Below, one piece after another: positions 10,587-21,759 of a stretch of 64,000 nt of DNA. The position numbers and the translations under genes are program-made. Numbering within the stretch: the first letter of the stretch is position 1; every line of letters begins with the position of its first letter. Below the pieces are notes generated by a model that saw nothing but the letters and a program-made list of their open reading frames with translations, did no database searches and was not told the DNA's origin. The DNA is from Aedes albopictus (taxonomy: Eukaryota; Arthropoda; Insecta; Diptera; Culicidae). The stretch is taken from contig NC_085138.1 in the NCBI RefSeq assembly GCF_035046485.1, positions 22,272,940-22,336,939 of the forward strand, in the 5' to 3' direction.

Positions 10587-12864
10587 CCCGAGCAGAGGGG
10601 AATAGCAAAACTACGGAATAACATAACCTGTTTTTATAACTTGTTCTGTTATTATTATCTTATTAGCACATTGCTTTTCCATAACAAACACTCCCGTCCA
10701 AAAGTTTGGGGTCACCCCCTCAAAAACATGTCATTTTTTTAGGTCCATATCTCCGCCAGTTTGCGTTCGATTTCAAAACCCTAGGTTTCATTCAAAAGAT
10801 AATAAGTCAAAGAAACTTTGAACATGATTTAAAAGAAACTTTTTCAAAAAATTTTGTATGTAAACTTAACCCAAAGTTGCCAAATTTTCTAAAAAATGAA
10901 TATAAACTTACGGCAGTGTCGCTGGAAGTTGGGTCGACCAAATTTTAAGATGAGAGCGGTAATATGACCCATTTTCTATTAGCTTTCAACTGCTTTTTAC
11001 AGAACTTAGCTAAAAAATCTAGAAAAAAAGTTATTAAGTAAATTAATTCTTGATGTCATCGACCAAAAGTTTGGGGTCACCCCTCAAAATGCTGTATCGG
11101 CCAAAAGTTTGGGGTCACTATCGTAAAACATGGAAAAGTGATTTGTTGATATCTTTGTCATCTTTCATTCAATTTTAATTCTTCTTGGCTTATTTGAAAC
11201 AAAATGAATGATACTTACTGCATAGACATTGAACCACACATATTTGTTGAAATTTTCATACTAAAACTTAACGTAAAGTTGCCTCATTTTTTGAAGCGTG
11301 GTAAAATGTGGTAACTTTACATAACATTTTTATATACAAAAATCGTTAAATACGTCAAGTTGAAGACATCAAACGTAAATTTTGTTAATTATCTTTGAAA
11401 TGAGCCAAAAATAATTAAAATTGAACTATAGATGACGAAGATATCGCCAAATCACTTTTCCATGTTTTACGAAAGTGACCCCAAACTTTTGGCCGATACA
11501 TCATATTGAGGGGTGACCCCAAACTTTTGGTCGATGACATCAAGGATTAATTTACTTAATAACTTTTTTTCTAGATGTTTTAGCTAAGTTCTGTAAAAAG
11601 CAGTTGAAAGCTAATAGAAAATGGGTCATATTACCGCTCTCATCTTAAAATTTGGTCGACCCAACTTCCAGCGACACTGCCGTAAGTTTGTGTTCATTTT
11701 TTAGAAAATTTGGCAACTTTGGGTTAAGTTTACATACAAAATTTTTGGAAAAAGTTTCTTTTAAATCATGTTCAAAGTTTCTTTGACTTATTATCTTTAG
11801 AATAAAACCTAGGGTTTTGAAATCGGACGCAAATTGGCGGAGATATGGGCCTAAAAAAATGACATGTTTTTGAGGGGGTGACCCCAAACTTTTGAACGGG
11901 AGTGTATTTTGTTTGACAATCTTATTTTATTATGTATCAGAAACGACTCAATCACTGAAATGCGAAATGGGCTTTCATAAAACATAACCTCTCTTTAGGA
12001 GGCTAATTGAAAAAAATATTTTACTACACTACTTCTATCCGAGTATGGTACATGTTATGCGGCTATTACCTACTGTATGTCTATTCTACTGTTAGATAAA
12101 AGCAAAAAAAAAAGCTGCTGAAATGATTCAGAAATGCTAAAGAAGGTTACAACAGTTTGTAATGTTGGGCACCATGCATCATGATTAGTGTAACAACGAA
12201 GTAACAGTTTATTTCAGTATTTTTTTTCTTTTGGTTCACTAATACTCTAATACCATCAGTATCAGTAAAATAAAGATTTTAGTTTGAGAGTGTCACTTGT
12301 CAGAGAAACACGATTGTTTTATTTGAAGACTTTTAACGTTTCTACGGCGAAGATAATGAGTTTCTTCAATGTACATTTAATCGCTAATTTATACTAAAGT
12401 TTGTGAAATTTGGAGCACTGTGGAACTCGTCGTTATTTCAATACGAAAGTGCAAATGATGTAAAACAAGTGGTGCAGTTTTAAAATATAGAACTGGAAAT
12501 AATGTAATCATCGTGTTGTTCAAATTTTAAAATATTCGACAACATGTTTAGATGTAAAATAATCGATATAAAAATACTTATCAAAGTTTAGAAACACTTA
12601 AATGAATGTATTAGCATGACCATTACCAGGAATAAGAAATTTTGTGTCAATATGTAAGTACAATACTGAGGTAGATTAAACAAGTGTATGTGAAATGCGA
12701 ATATAATTAAAGCTAATCCAAATCTTGAAATGATATCAAAATGATATCTCAATTTGATATTATGCAAAAAAAAAGAAATGAAAACTCGTTTTGATTTCAT
12801 TTTGTTATTAATAACAAAATTAGTTATCAATTTGTTATAGACTTATTCTCATTTCCTGCTCGGG
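10587..12864. mobile_element. Possible composite element with CCCGAGCAG termini
   Basis: CCCGAGCAG at 10587 and its inverse ending at 12864 could be the two ends of one element with AT-rich gttatta-type interior, carrying the large palindrome as an insertion. The same terminus begins another element at 63777. No matching target duplication was seen (tt against at), so the two ends may belong to different copies. Confidence 0.35.
10688..11905. mobile_element. 1.2-kb palindromic Tc1/mariner-like foldback
   Basis: Two arms of about 600 bp mirror each other around roughly 11297. The outer termini are ACACTCCCGTCCAAAAGTTT and its near-perfect inverse. The word ccaaaagtttggggtcac recurs inside each arm (near 11062 and 11100, mirrored near 11485 and 11515). 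Because the arms are nearly identical, the same 80-codon nonsense frame appears on both strands (10706-10948 plus, 11645-11887 minus). The end sequence resembles Tc1/mariner termini, but no transposase is present and a TA duplication is not evident. Confidence 0.85.
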
Positions 12865-13215
12865 ATGGGTGCTTTAGGTGGTAGGAGGTATCTGCACAGA
12901 TTCGAACACATTACATTACATTACATTCGAACATAGATTAGTGCTGCTCTTTTAATGCCCACGTTTCGTGGAGCAAAGATCGAGTATGCAGGAGATATGC
13001 GGTAGAGATATGGCTCCGGACAACATTATTGTTGAAAGGATGTGTACGGGGACGGACAAGTGGGAGTAGAGTAAAGTTGTCATTGCCAATCGACGTAAAT
13101 TTCGGAAATTCTAGAATGTATACACTTTGGGCGCAAAAATCTTAGTATGTCTAAATCTTTCAAAAGTCGCCAAAATCTTTCGCCTATACCATCATACAAA
13201 GTTCTGTTCGGTATG
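11906..13215. other. AT-rich flank, no gene
   Basis: Low-complexity AT-rich sequence with several atgatatca-like and gttattaataac inverted words near 12720-12840. No coding signature. Confidence 0.35.
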
Positions 13216-13217
13216 TA

Positions 13218-13585
13218 CAGTTTCTTACCGATTTTGGCAACACGACGTAAATTTTATGTTGCCAAAATCGGTAATTTTTTTTTTGTGTATTATTTTCAGC
13301 TTTTATACGTCAATTTGGCTTATATTTTAAATATGGACTATTCACAAGTTATAAAATGATCCCTGTAGGTGACGTTCATAAATTACGCCATGATTTGTAA
13401 AATTGTTGATTTTGGAAAATTTAAAGAATTTTGATTTTTTGAAGAAGAGTAAGGCTAAAACATAAATACATTTACAAATACAAACGATTTTTCAAAAAAA
13501 AAAAATTTGGTCAAAATTTTTTGTTGCTAAGATCGGTAAGAAATTGTTGCCAAAAACGGGTGTTGCTAAAATCGGTAAGAAACTG
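13218..13585. mobile_element. MITE, 368 bp, TA TSD, TIR CAGTTTCTTACCGATTTTGG
   Basis: CAGTTTCTTACCGATTTTGG at the left is mirrored at the right with one or two differences. Inner copies of ttgccaaaatcggtaa lie near 13258 and 13525. TA duplicates flank it (13216-13217 and 13586-13587), as expected for Tc1/mariner-type MITEs. Confidence 0.82.
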
Positions 13586-13589
13586 TATT

Positions 13590-14790
13590 CTCTAGACAGC
13601 AAGACAAACCTTCCAAGGATTTGTAAGACCGTCCACTCCTGTTGTATTCCAAACTTGGACAAACGAAATTTCATCATTAATCAAAAATTAAATCTCCATC
13701 ACCGTCTACTTAAATTGGCATAACTTAAAGCTGCATGCGCGGCTGGCTGGAACAACATGGACCATCAAAACCTGTTACGCGCCTCCGCTAAATTCCTACA
13801 ACAGCATAAGCCGAATTCGCAAAACCTCGTCCATCTCGGGTTGCAGATTCCCCCTTGAGGCACTTCAGCCTTCGCTTCTTGATGTGCAGCAACAACGCAG
13901 CACTAGCACTCCGCTACTATCTCACTGACTGGCGACGATGCTGCTGCGATGGAACGATGATGTAATCGAGCAAATGTGATGATCTTACCAACCACGCGTC
14001 CACCCCCTTCATCGTTCGTTCCATCATCCAGGACAGGACGAACTAAATGGAAGACTCCATGTATGGGGCTTCCATTTAGTACGTCACGTGAAATGAGGCT
14101 GAACTCTGCCTGTCATTGGTCACACCTCTAACACGATCCATTTCGTGATCTCATTTGGTGATTGGAACGTTACGTACTTAATTGACGGACCCTAGCTGTA
14201 GATTCTCATAAAAGTAATCGGCAGCTTTTTGGATGATGGGTACTAAACGTGCTACACCACTACCGCGGGTATGTAGTTTCATATGCGCGCGCGGTGCTGG
14301 CCACTGCTGCTGATGACGACCGTTGCATCACGCAGAAGCAGAAGATCATGCTGCTGATGAGGATTTCGCATTTGTTCTTCTTCTTGGTACTGCTGTTGGT
14401 GGCGAACGATGGATGGTTCCCTTTCACGATTGGCAGGTGGTGGATTTTGCACGAACGCAGTGGGCATGAGTTCTGGTTGTTCTCTTTGAGGGCCTAAGAA
14501 TTTTGCGGAAGTTGTTACCTTGAACCGAGTAGAGGCAAATGTGTTTACTTTTGAGGTAAAATGGGTATTAATTTAGATTGAAGACTGTAAGGTCACTTTC
14601 CTGGGCATATAGGGTGAAGGGCCATTTGCATTGGCGTAACTAGGAATTGTTTCTGGAGGGGGCCGCCCGATATGTGATATGTGAATATGCAAATCGGCAT
14701 TGCAGTTTTGGGGAATTAAAAAGATTGTTTTAGAGTTGTTCCTAGTTTCGTAAACTATATATTCCTAGAGGGATTGTTCAATTTCGATAG
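13590..14790. other. Intergenic stretch, no gene recognised
   Basis: GC is higher than in the neighbours and a few short frames occur (14249-14497 plus, 14279-14467 minus), without domains. Around 14046-14095 a short inverted repeat (actaaatggaag / cttccatttagt) suggests a small hairpin. Confidence 0.35.
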
Positions 14791-14911
14791 CTTGCTACAG
14801 TAATTCTATCATGGATTCCTCCAGAGATTCCTTCAAGAATTCAGCTAGGGATTCCACCAGACATTTCCTGGGATATCTTTAGATGTTCCTCCAGTGCATT
14901 TTTCCAGGTTT

Positions 14912-15178
14912 CTTCTTCTTCTTCTTTATGGCTCTACGTCCCCCACTGGGACTTGGCCTGCCACGCTTCAACTTAGTGCTCTTTGAGCACTTCCACAGTT
15001 ATTAATTAAAGGGCTTTTTTTTGCCTGCCATTGCATGAATTTGTATATTGTGAGGCAAGTACAATGATACACTATGCCCAGGGAGTCGCGAAAATTTTCC
15101 CGACTGGAACGGGAATTGAACCCGCCGTCTCCGGATTGGCGATCCATAGCCTTAACCACTAGGCTAACTGGAGACCCC
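14912..15178 (-). mobile_element. tRNA-derived SINE, minus strand
   Basis: Read on the minus strand it starts with a tRNA-like head: A-box region with cctagtggttaaggctatgg, then B box gggttcaattcccgt. The body is gcatagtgtatcattgtact and the tail ends in gaagaagaagaa. It is the same family as the plus-strand copy at 45658. It sits inside the minisatellite. Confidence 0.82.
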
Positions 15179-15495
15179 AGTTTCAAGGTTTCCTTTAGGA
15201 ATTTATCCAAAGATCCTTTAAGGTGTTTCTGAAAGTGCTCCTTCAGAGATTTCTACAGGGGTTTCTCCATATATTCCTTCCAGAATTCCACTAGAGATTG
15301 CTCCGCAATAATTCCATCTGGAATGATTAGAAGTATTTCTGCAGGAATATATTCCAGAAACCCTTTTAGAAAATTTTACTAAACTTTTTTCAAAAATAAT
15401 CCAGGAATTGCTTGAAAATGTTATACAAAAAAAAACCTTTAGGGTATTCCTTCAATAATTCGTCCACTGCAGATATGAAATTCTTCCAGGAATAC

Positions 15496-15605
15496 CCCAA
15501 CAAACATTATTGCTGTACAATGGCTGAATAAATCGCTCTTAAGCTTGATTTTGAAATTTATAAGCTGAAGAATAAGCTGTTATTCAGCTACCATTGTTAC
15601 TTGGG
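15496..15605. mobile_element. MITE, 110 bp, CCCAA..TTGGG termini, AC TSD
   Basis: CCCAACAAACATTATTGCTG at the left is mirrored by an inverse starting CCCAAGTAACAATGG. AC lies on both sides. It belongs with the 2-bp-TSD group at 3718, 22841 and 25290 by its termini, but its interior differs. Confidence 0.7.
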
Positions 15606-15659
15606 ACGTTAAGCTTTAAGGCTCTTCGGAGATTCCCTTAGCGATGCTTCATGGGTTTT

Positions 15660-15837
15660 GGAGCGGACCTGGTGTGGTGGTTAGAACACTTGACTATCAC
15701 GCCGAGGACCTGGGATCGAATCCCACTCCCGACATACTCACAAAATGTGGGTTCTTCCTTCGGAAGGGAAGTAAAACGTGGGTCCCGAGATGAACTAGCC
15801 TAGGGTTAAAAATCTCGTTAATACAGACAAAAAAAAT
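15660..15837 (+). mobile_element. tRNA-derived SINE with 11-bp TSD
   Basis: It starts ggagcggacctggtgtggtg, with an A-box-like gtggttagaaca and a B box ggatcgaatcccact, and ends in an A-run. The exact duplication tcatgggtttt occurs at 15649-15659 and 15838-15848. It is a distinct family from the 14912/45658 and 25816 SINEs. Confidence 0.85.
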
Positions 15838-16296
15838 CATGGGTTTTTTTTCAAAAATTCCCCCAATAATTCCTCCACGGATTCACCTGGAAATTCCTTC
15901 TGTAATTCTGTAAGGAACATCTTCCGGGATTATTAAAAAAATGCCTTCAATAACTCTGCTTGCGATTTCTTCAAAAACTCTCATAGCCAATAATCCTGGA
16001 TTTCAGGATTTCCTCAGGAATTTCAACGATTTCTTCAGCACTCAGATTTCTTAGAAACATTCTTCCAGGAATTGCTCTAGTGAATCCTCTAGGAATTGCT
16101 ATAGGAATTCCTCTAAGAATTTCTTTAGGAATACCTCCAGACATTCCTCCAGGATTTCATTCAGGGACATCTCCAGGAATACATTTAAGAATTCCACCAG
16201 GAACTACCCCAGGAATTCCTTCAAAAATTAATCCAGGAATTCCTTCAGAAATTACTACCGCAAATCCTCCAGGGATTGCTTTAGAAATAATCCCCC

Positions 16297-16446
16297 CAAC
16301 GGCAACCAGGTCGATGTAGTACAATTAGAATAGAATACATTTAGGCGCTGTACAAAGTGTGTGTACAGCTTCCAATTAGAATCGCTCACGCAGTGCCCTA
16401 GTGGACAATAGAGCTGTAAATTAGATTAAGTAATTGAAGAATAAAA
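16297..16446 (+). mobile_element. 5'-truncated SINE tail (same family as 42913-43351)
   Basis: The segment from gatgtagtacaattagaata to ctgtaaattagattaagtaa, followed by an A-rich end, matches 43213-43351. The tRNA head is missing, as usual after incomplete reverse transcription. Confidence 0.8.
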
Positions 16447-18391
16447 ACTCCTCCAGGAATTACCCCAGGCATTTCTTCAGGAATTCTTTACAGAGATTTC
16501 TATAGGAATTTTTCCACGGATACCTCCGAAAATGTTTCCAGGCTTTGTTCCAGGAATCAATCCAGGGATTTTTCCTTCAGGGATTTCTCCAGAGATTTTT
16601 CCAGGAATTATTTCACGGATTCCTCCTGAAATTCCACCAGGAATTCCTCTGGGATTATACCAGAAATTCTTTCAGGGATTCCTCTAAGGATTCTTCCAGA
16701 AAAGATTCTTCCAGGAATTCCTACTGGATTTCCTCTCGAAATTCCTTTGAGAATTCCTCCGAAATTGCTCTAGGATTTTTTTCAAAAAACATTCTCCAGG
16801 GATTCCTCTAGAATTCCTACAAACATTCCTTCAGGATTCCTCTAGGGATAGTTTCACGGAATTTTCAGAGAATTCCTCTAGGGCTTTCTTCTGGAATTCC
16901 TCGTACGATTCCGCCAGGAATTCGTCCAAAAGTTCCTCCAGGGATTCCTCCTGAGGTTCCTCCAGAAATTGCTTCAGGGATTCCACCAGGGAATCTTCTC
17001 AGAATTTCTCTAGAAATTTTTTTAAGAATTCCTCCAGGAATTCTTCAAGAGGTTTCTACAAAATTCCTCCAGGAATTCCGTCAGAAATTACTACCGTTAT
17101 TTCTCCAGGAATTTCTACCGGAGTTTATCTAGGAATTATTCCAGGCATTTCTCCAGGGGCACCTCCAGGAATTCCACCAAGATAAATAGATACATAGATG
17201 TATTTATTAAAGAGATTTTCAGCCCGAGGAGAAATTCCACCAAGAATTCCTCCAGGAATTATTCCAGGTATTTCTTATGAAATTCATTCTGGCATTTCTC
17301 CAGGATTTTCTTCAGGAATTTCTTCGGACATTTCTACAGCAATTCCTCCAAGAATTTCTGCAGAAATTTTTCCAAGGATTCCTCCAGAAATTATTTAGTG
17401 GATTCTTCCAGAATCCCACCAGGACTTCCTCCAGGAATGTACCAGGAATTTCTTCAGGGATTCCTCTAAGGCTTCTTTCAGAGATTCCACCAGGAATTCC
17501 TTCGATAATTCCTCCAGAAATTCTTCCGAGAACTCCTCCTGGAATTTCCCTAGGAATTTCTTCAGAAATTTCTCCAAGGATTCCTTCCAAAATTCCTCTA
17601 GAGATTTTTCCACCAATTCATTCAGGGATCTCTCCAGGAATTCTTCCATAGATAATTCTTCAGAATTTCTCTAAGGACTTATGCAGGAATTCCTCCTGGG
17701 TTTCCGACAGAAATTTGTCCAGAAGTTCCTCCAGGCATTCCTCCCCAGGTTCCTGCAGAAATTGCTTAAAGGATTCCTCCAGGGATTTTTTCAAATATTC
17801 CCCCAGAGATTCTTCCAAGAATTTCCCTAGAAATTTCTCTAAGGATTCCTCCAGGAATTTCACAAGAGGTTTCTTCAGACATTTCTCCAAGGAGTCTTCT
17901 CTGGATTCCTCTTAGGCATCCTCTAGGAATTCATCCAGGGTTTGCTCCAGGAATTCATTCAGGAATTTCTCCATGGAGTCCTCCAGGAATTTCTCCTGCA
18001 ATTTCTCCAGGTATTCCTGCAGGAATTCCTCCACGGATTTCTCTAAGAATTCATCTGGGGATTGCTCCGGCAATTCTTCTAGAGGTTTCTCCCAGAATTC
18101 CTCTAAAGATTCCACCAGGAATTTAAATAGGAATTTATCCAGGGATTCTCCAGACATTCGTCCAGAAATTTCTCCAGGTATGCCTCCAGGAAATCCTCAA
18201 ATTTTCATACAGAAATTCCTCTAGAAACTTCTACAGGGTTTCTACTAGGATTTTGTCCAGAAGTGTATCCAGGATTTCCTCCAGAGATTCCTCTAGGAAT
18301 TGCTTCAAGGATTTCTCCAGGAATTCCACCTGTGATTTCTCTAAGAATTTCTCTAGGGATTCCTCCAGGAATTAGTCCATAAAATAATATC

Positions 18392-18905
18392 AGATTAGTC
18401 GGGATATCCTATGTCATCCAAACTGTTCTTGAGTTTAGATCCTAAAGTCTGCGGGTGTAACGGTAACTTCTTTTATTATACGAAGCTACTTTTTGTAATC
18501 TATCATGTCCAGTAAGTCTTCTGAAAGCATAATAGACCATATCAGATCAGTCGAGATATCCTAGGTTATACAAACTGTTCTTGAGGTTAGATCATAAGGT
18601 TTGCGGGTGTAACGGTAACCTCTTTCATGAAAAAAAAACACTACCCCGTCTTCAGCCAGAGGCTGTACAGACTGAACATTACTAACACGAGACAACGAAC
18701 AACACACATAACACCCAGTGGCACAATGGAGAATTTTCCATTTGACGAAAAGTTTTCCCCGACTGCAGCGGGAATCGAACCCGCACTCCGAGGCATACGA
18801 AACGCCTAGACGACTGACACCGTTAACCGCACGGCCACGAAACCCACGAAAGCTACGATTTGTAATCTATCATGTTCAGTAAGTTTTCTGAAAGTTACAG
18901 TGGTT
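18392..18905. repeat. Tandem units of about 152 bp, interrupted by a SINE
   Basis: agattagtcgggatatccta at 18392 recurs as agatcagtcgagatatccta at 18544. The unit includes gcgggtgtaacggtaac and gtaatctatcatg. A SINE (about 18628-18846) splits the second unit. An inverted relative lies at 21420-21600. Confidence 0.7.
18628..18846 (-). mobile_element. tRNA-derived SINE, minus strand, with a T-run tail
   Basis: On the minus strand the order is gtggccgtgcggttaacggt (A box), gcgggttcgattcccgct (B box), a body, then a 3' run of nine T. The head resembles a serine-type tRNA in layout. It lies in the tandem unit at 18.4-18.9 kb. The target duplication is short and imperfect (catgaaa / cacgaaa). Confidence 0.72.
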
Positions 18906-18909
18906 ATTT

Positions 18910-20764
18910 TTATCAACTAAGCTTCCATAACAGTAAGGAAGCCCATAATATCACAAAAATATAACAACGCTTATTGTTCCTCTAACTGCTTTGGTAGGTA
19001 CAGTGGATTATGTAACACTACTTAAGTTAGTGGAAAAAGTTATTATCACAAGTGTATACCTGGTCTCCGTAGTAGTGTTGTTGATCTGGAATATCTCAAA
19101 ACTATCTTGAAATACCAGGGGGATTACAGATTACAGTTTAAAGTTCATTTTGAAAATAACTACTGCTACTATCAAGAGATAAACTTCAGGATAGTTCGGG
19201 CGACCCACAATGTCCCAATGGTGGATAATAATATATAGTAGACACCAGATTGGTCCAGTCACCGCGATTGATTATAAAACATGTCTCTGTATGTCAGATA
19301 TAGCTGATGTAACAAATGTAGACCTTAAGTTCAGAACTCACAGACAGTTTGGCTGACCTGGAACATTCCCTGAGTCGATTTCTTCACCTCGGCTTAACTG
19401 GTAAACCATGCTTACCCATATAGTTAAACCTGGTTTAATGCTTAAGCCAGGTTGAAGAAATCGGCCCTAAGGACCTCAATGAGATCTATGTTATTCCTTC
19501 AGGTACGCATTACCCAGCCTAAACTAACCTTCGCCCAATTCGTGTACCAAAACTGTTTTAAAAGTTAAAGATTTCACAGCATCACTGCTGAAAGAGTTCG
19601 TCATCTTATGTACCTACCAGTTGTCTAGAGACGTTATAGCTCTTTAATTACAGCTTCAATTTGGCAGGGAACCACTGACCCAACATAATAACATGCAACC
19701 CATCCGCGTGCATTTGGTAGTTTCACTGTTGTGTAAGACTGCTTGCTGATGGGGCATGGCAGCAGTAGGGCATGGCGCCGGAAAAAAAAATAATAAGAGT
19801 ACGCTGCTGTACACTCGGTCACTGGATCACGACCCGGTTGGGCTCGGCCGGTGGTCACTGGTGGGTCACTCTCATTGTGTATATGTGTAGGGAACTGAAT
19901 AATGAAGATCAGATGTAAAAACAGTCCATTAGCCCAATCTGAGTCGCGCGACCTTTGCCATAAACTGAGCCAGCAGAGTTGTTGAAGAAAGAAACGAAAG
20001 GTTTATGCAGGTCCTAGGTAGGTATAAGGTACAAAGTCTCGGCACGTCACCGACCGCGATGTCGTGCCGTCGTCATCCACCCCCTCCCTGGGCGTGGGGT
20101 GGGGGGGGGGGTTATTTGTGGTAGGCAGGGTACGAGATGATGATGCTGCACGGCATTTTGCAGCGCGAGTTTCGAATTCGTGTGCAAAAGTCTGAATTGA
20201 TGATTTTGTTGTATAATACTCTAATAGGTTCGGTTGTTGAAATGGAGAGACAGAGAGAAAGAAGTGCCAGCCGGCCACGAAAAGGCCCATTGAATTAAGA
20301 GTTAGGTAGATGTAACGAGCGATGCTGAAAAGAGCAATGCTGTTGAGATGGTAAATAAAAGAAAAGTGTCTTCGTGATTGGAGCGCGGTGGTGATATAAA
20401 TTAATCGGTAGGGAATTCCACTTCTTAATGGGGTTTTCCATACGCGGGTGCGGCATTTCTCACGCCTGCCTAACTTGATACCTACGCTGTATGTATGTAT
20501 TTTTAGGCAGGCAAATGTTAGGAAGCCCTTTATGAAATTAGTGTGCGATTGATATCAGATTCATTGGGTGATTTACTTCTTTTCCCTAGTAAAGGTGCGA
20601 TATTTTCTTAAGAAAATGGACAGAAGAAAATTAAGAAAAAGACAATTGTAAATCGAGCTTCTTCTTGGCGACAGACATACAGAGTTTTTACAAGACAAGT
20701 AAAGCATACAATTCGTAGTTACAGGCAATCGCTGAGCGGGGTACGGTTACGGGCCCATACCAAG
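18910..20764. other. Intergenic stretch with a G-run, no gene recognised
   Basis: Sequence near 19080-19230 is loosely similar in style to the 152-bp repeat. A run of G (20098-20111) is the only striking feature. No domain-bearing frames. Confidence 0.35.
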
Positions 20765-20766
20765 TA

Positions 20767-20881
20767 CAGTCATTGCACAATTATGGGTCACTCTGTCACA
20801 ATTTTTAGTCAGTCAGTTCACCATGCAATTCAAATGTAATTGACCCATAATTGTGGGTGACCCATGATTGTGCTGTGACTG
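20767..20881. mobile_element. MITE, 115 bp, TA TSD, TIR CAGTCATTGCACAATTATGG
   Basis: CAGTCATTGCACAATTATGG on the left and CAGTCACAGCACAATCATGG (inverse of the right end) differ at only a few positions. TA flanks at 20765-20766 and 20882-20883. Confidence 0.82.
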
Positions 20882-20883
20882 TA

Positions 20884-21125
20884 CCCACCGGTGATGGCAT
20901 GGGTCAGGAAAAATTGCGGCGATATGGACTACGGGTAAATACCCCGTTCAGTAGTTGGAGTCTGCTACCTGTGAGGGCTCCGTGATTGCCAAAGTGAACG
21001 TGGTCTTATTCTGTGGCTGCTATGCGCCTCCGCGGTGGTCGATCACGCAGATGCTGGACTGCATGACGACCGTGCTGACTGGGCGAAGGCCGGTGGTATT
21101 GCCTGGGCCGTAGAATGGGGAAGCT
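20884..21125 (+). pseudogene. R1-clade endonuclease fragment
   Basis: Plus-strand reading in broken frames gives SVIAKVNVVLFCGCYAPPRW and TTVLTGRRPVV, matching the endonuclease of copy 1 around residues 70-115. It is truncated on both sides and abuts the preceding MITE. Confidence 0.75.
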
Positions 21126-21129
21126 ATTG

Positions 21130-21720
21130 TCATATAATGAAGTCCTTCAAATCTACAAGAATAATTTTATTTGTTTTCGCCATAAATAATAGCATTGCAT
21201 AATCTGCTGGGATCCGCAAAGCGCTTGAAATCTATCTTGGAGTTCAGAACTTCAGGTTTACACTCGTAACTGTATCCATATCTGATATACTGAGTAGCGT
21301 AGCATAATAAATAAATAGATTTTTAACATCATAATAGTTTGGATGACCCCAGCCTATCTGATGATGTCCATTGAACATCCAGAAGATATACTGGACATGA
21401 TACTTTACAAAACGTAGCTTTGTATAGTTAAATAAATTACCGTTACACCCGTAGACTTCAGGATCTAAACTCAAGAACAATTTGGGTGACCTAGGATATC
21501 CCGAATGATTTGGTACTGTCTTTTGAACTTTCAGAAGACTTTCTGGACATGATGGGAAACAAATCGTAGCTTTGTATAATGAAATACAGTATGCGGCAGG
21601 AAAAAATGCGAAAGTGTTTTTCAACTTCAAACCTCATTTTCGTCCATATGACGTTAACCAATCTATGTTTCAATGTTCCATGATCTCTAATAGGCTAGTT
21701 TTCTGAAAAGTTACGTAATT
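21130..21720. repeat. Inverted relatives of the 152-bp unit
   Basis: Around 21430-21600 the plus strand reads accgttacacccgtagactt, then ctaaactcaagaacaa, then ggatatcccga and gacatgatgg. This is the reverse complement of the unit at 18.4-18.6 kb, diverged. 21240-21420 has a second, weaker copy. Confidence 0.6.
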
Positions 21721-21759
21721 TGTGTACTATGCCATACATACATTTATTTGTTCAACATC

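Larger units (their letters stand above)
14810..18370. repeat. Degenerate minisatellite based on ttcctccaggaatt
   Basis: Over about 3.5 kb, words such as ccaggaattcctcc, agggattcctc and ccagaaatttc recur with a period near 15 bases and heavy divergence. The low stop content of the unit leaves long open frames on both strands, with products rich in PGI/PGF or in E-K-F-L repeats; these are not genes. The array is interrupted by two SINEs (14912, 15660), a MITE (15496) and a SINE tail (16297). Confidence 0.85.

Noticed and set aside
10706..11887. Identical 80-codon frames on opposite strands
   Set aside because: Mirror images produced by the palindrome; no domain.
16080..18224. Collagen-like and E-K-F-L-rich open frames on both strands
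   Set aside because: By-products of the degenerate ccaggaattcctc array; no start context, domain or splice partner.
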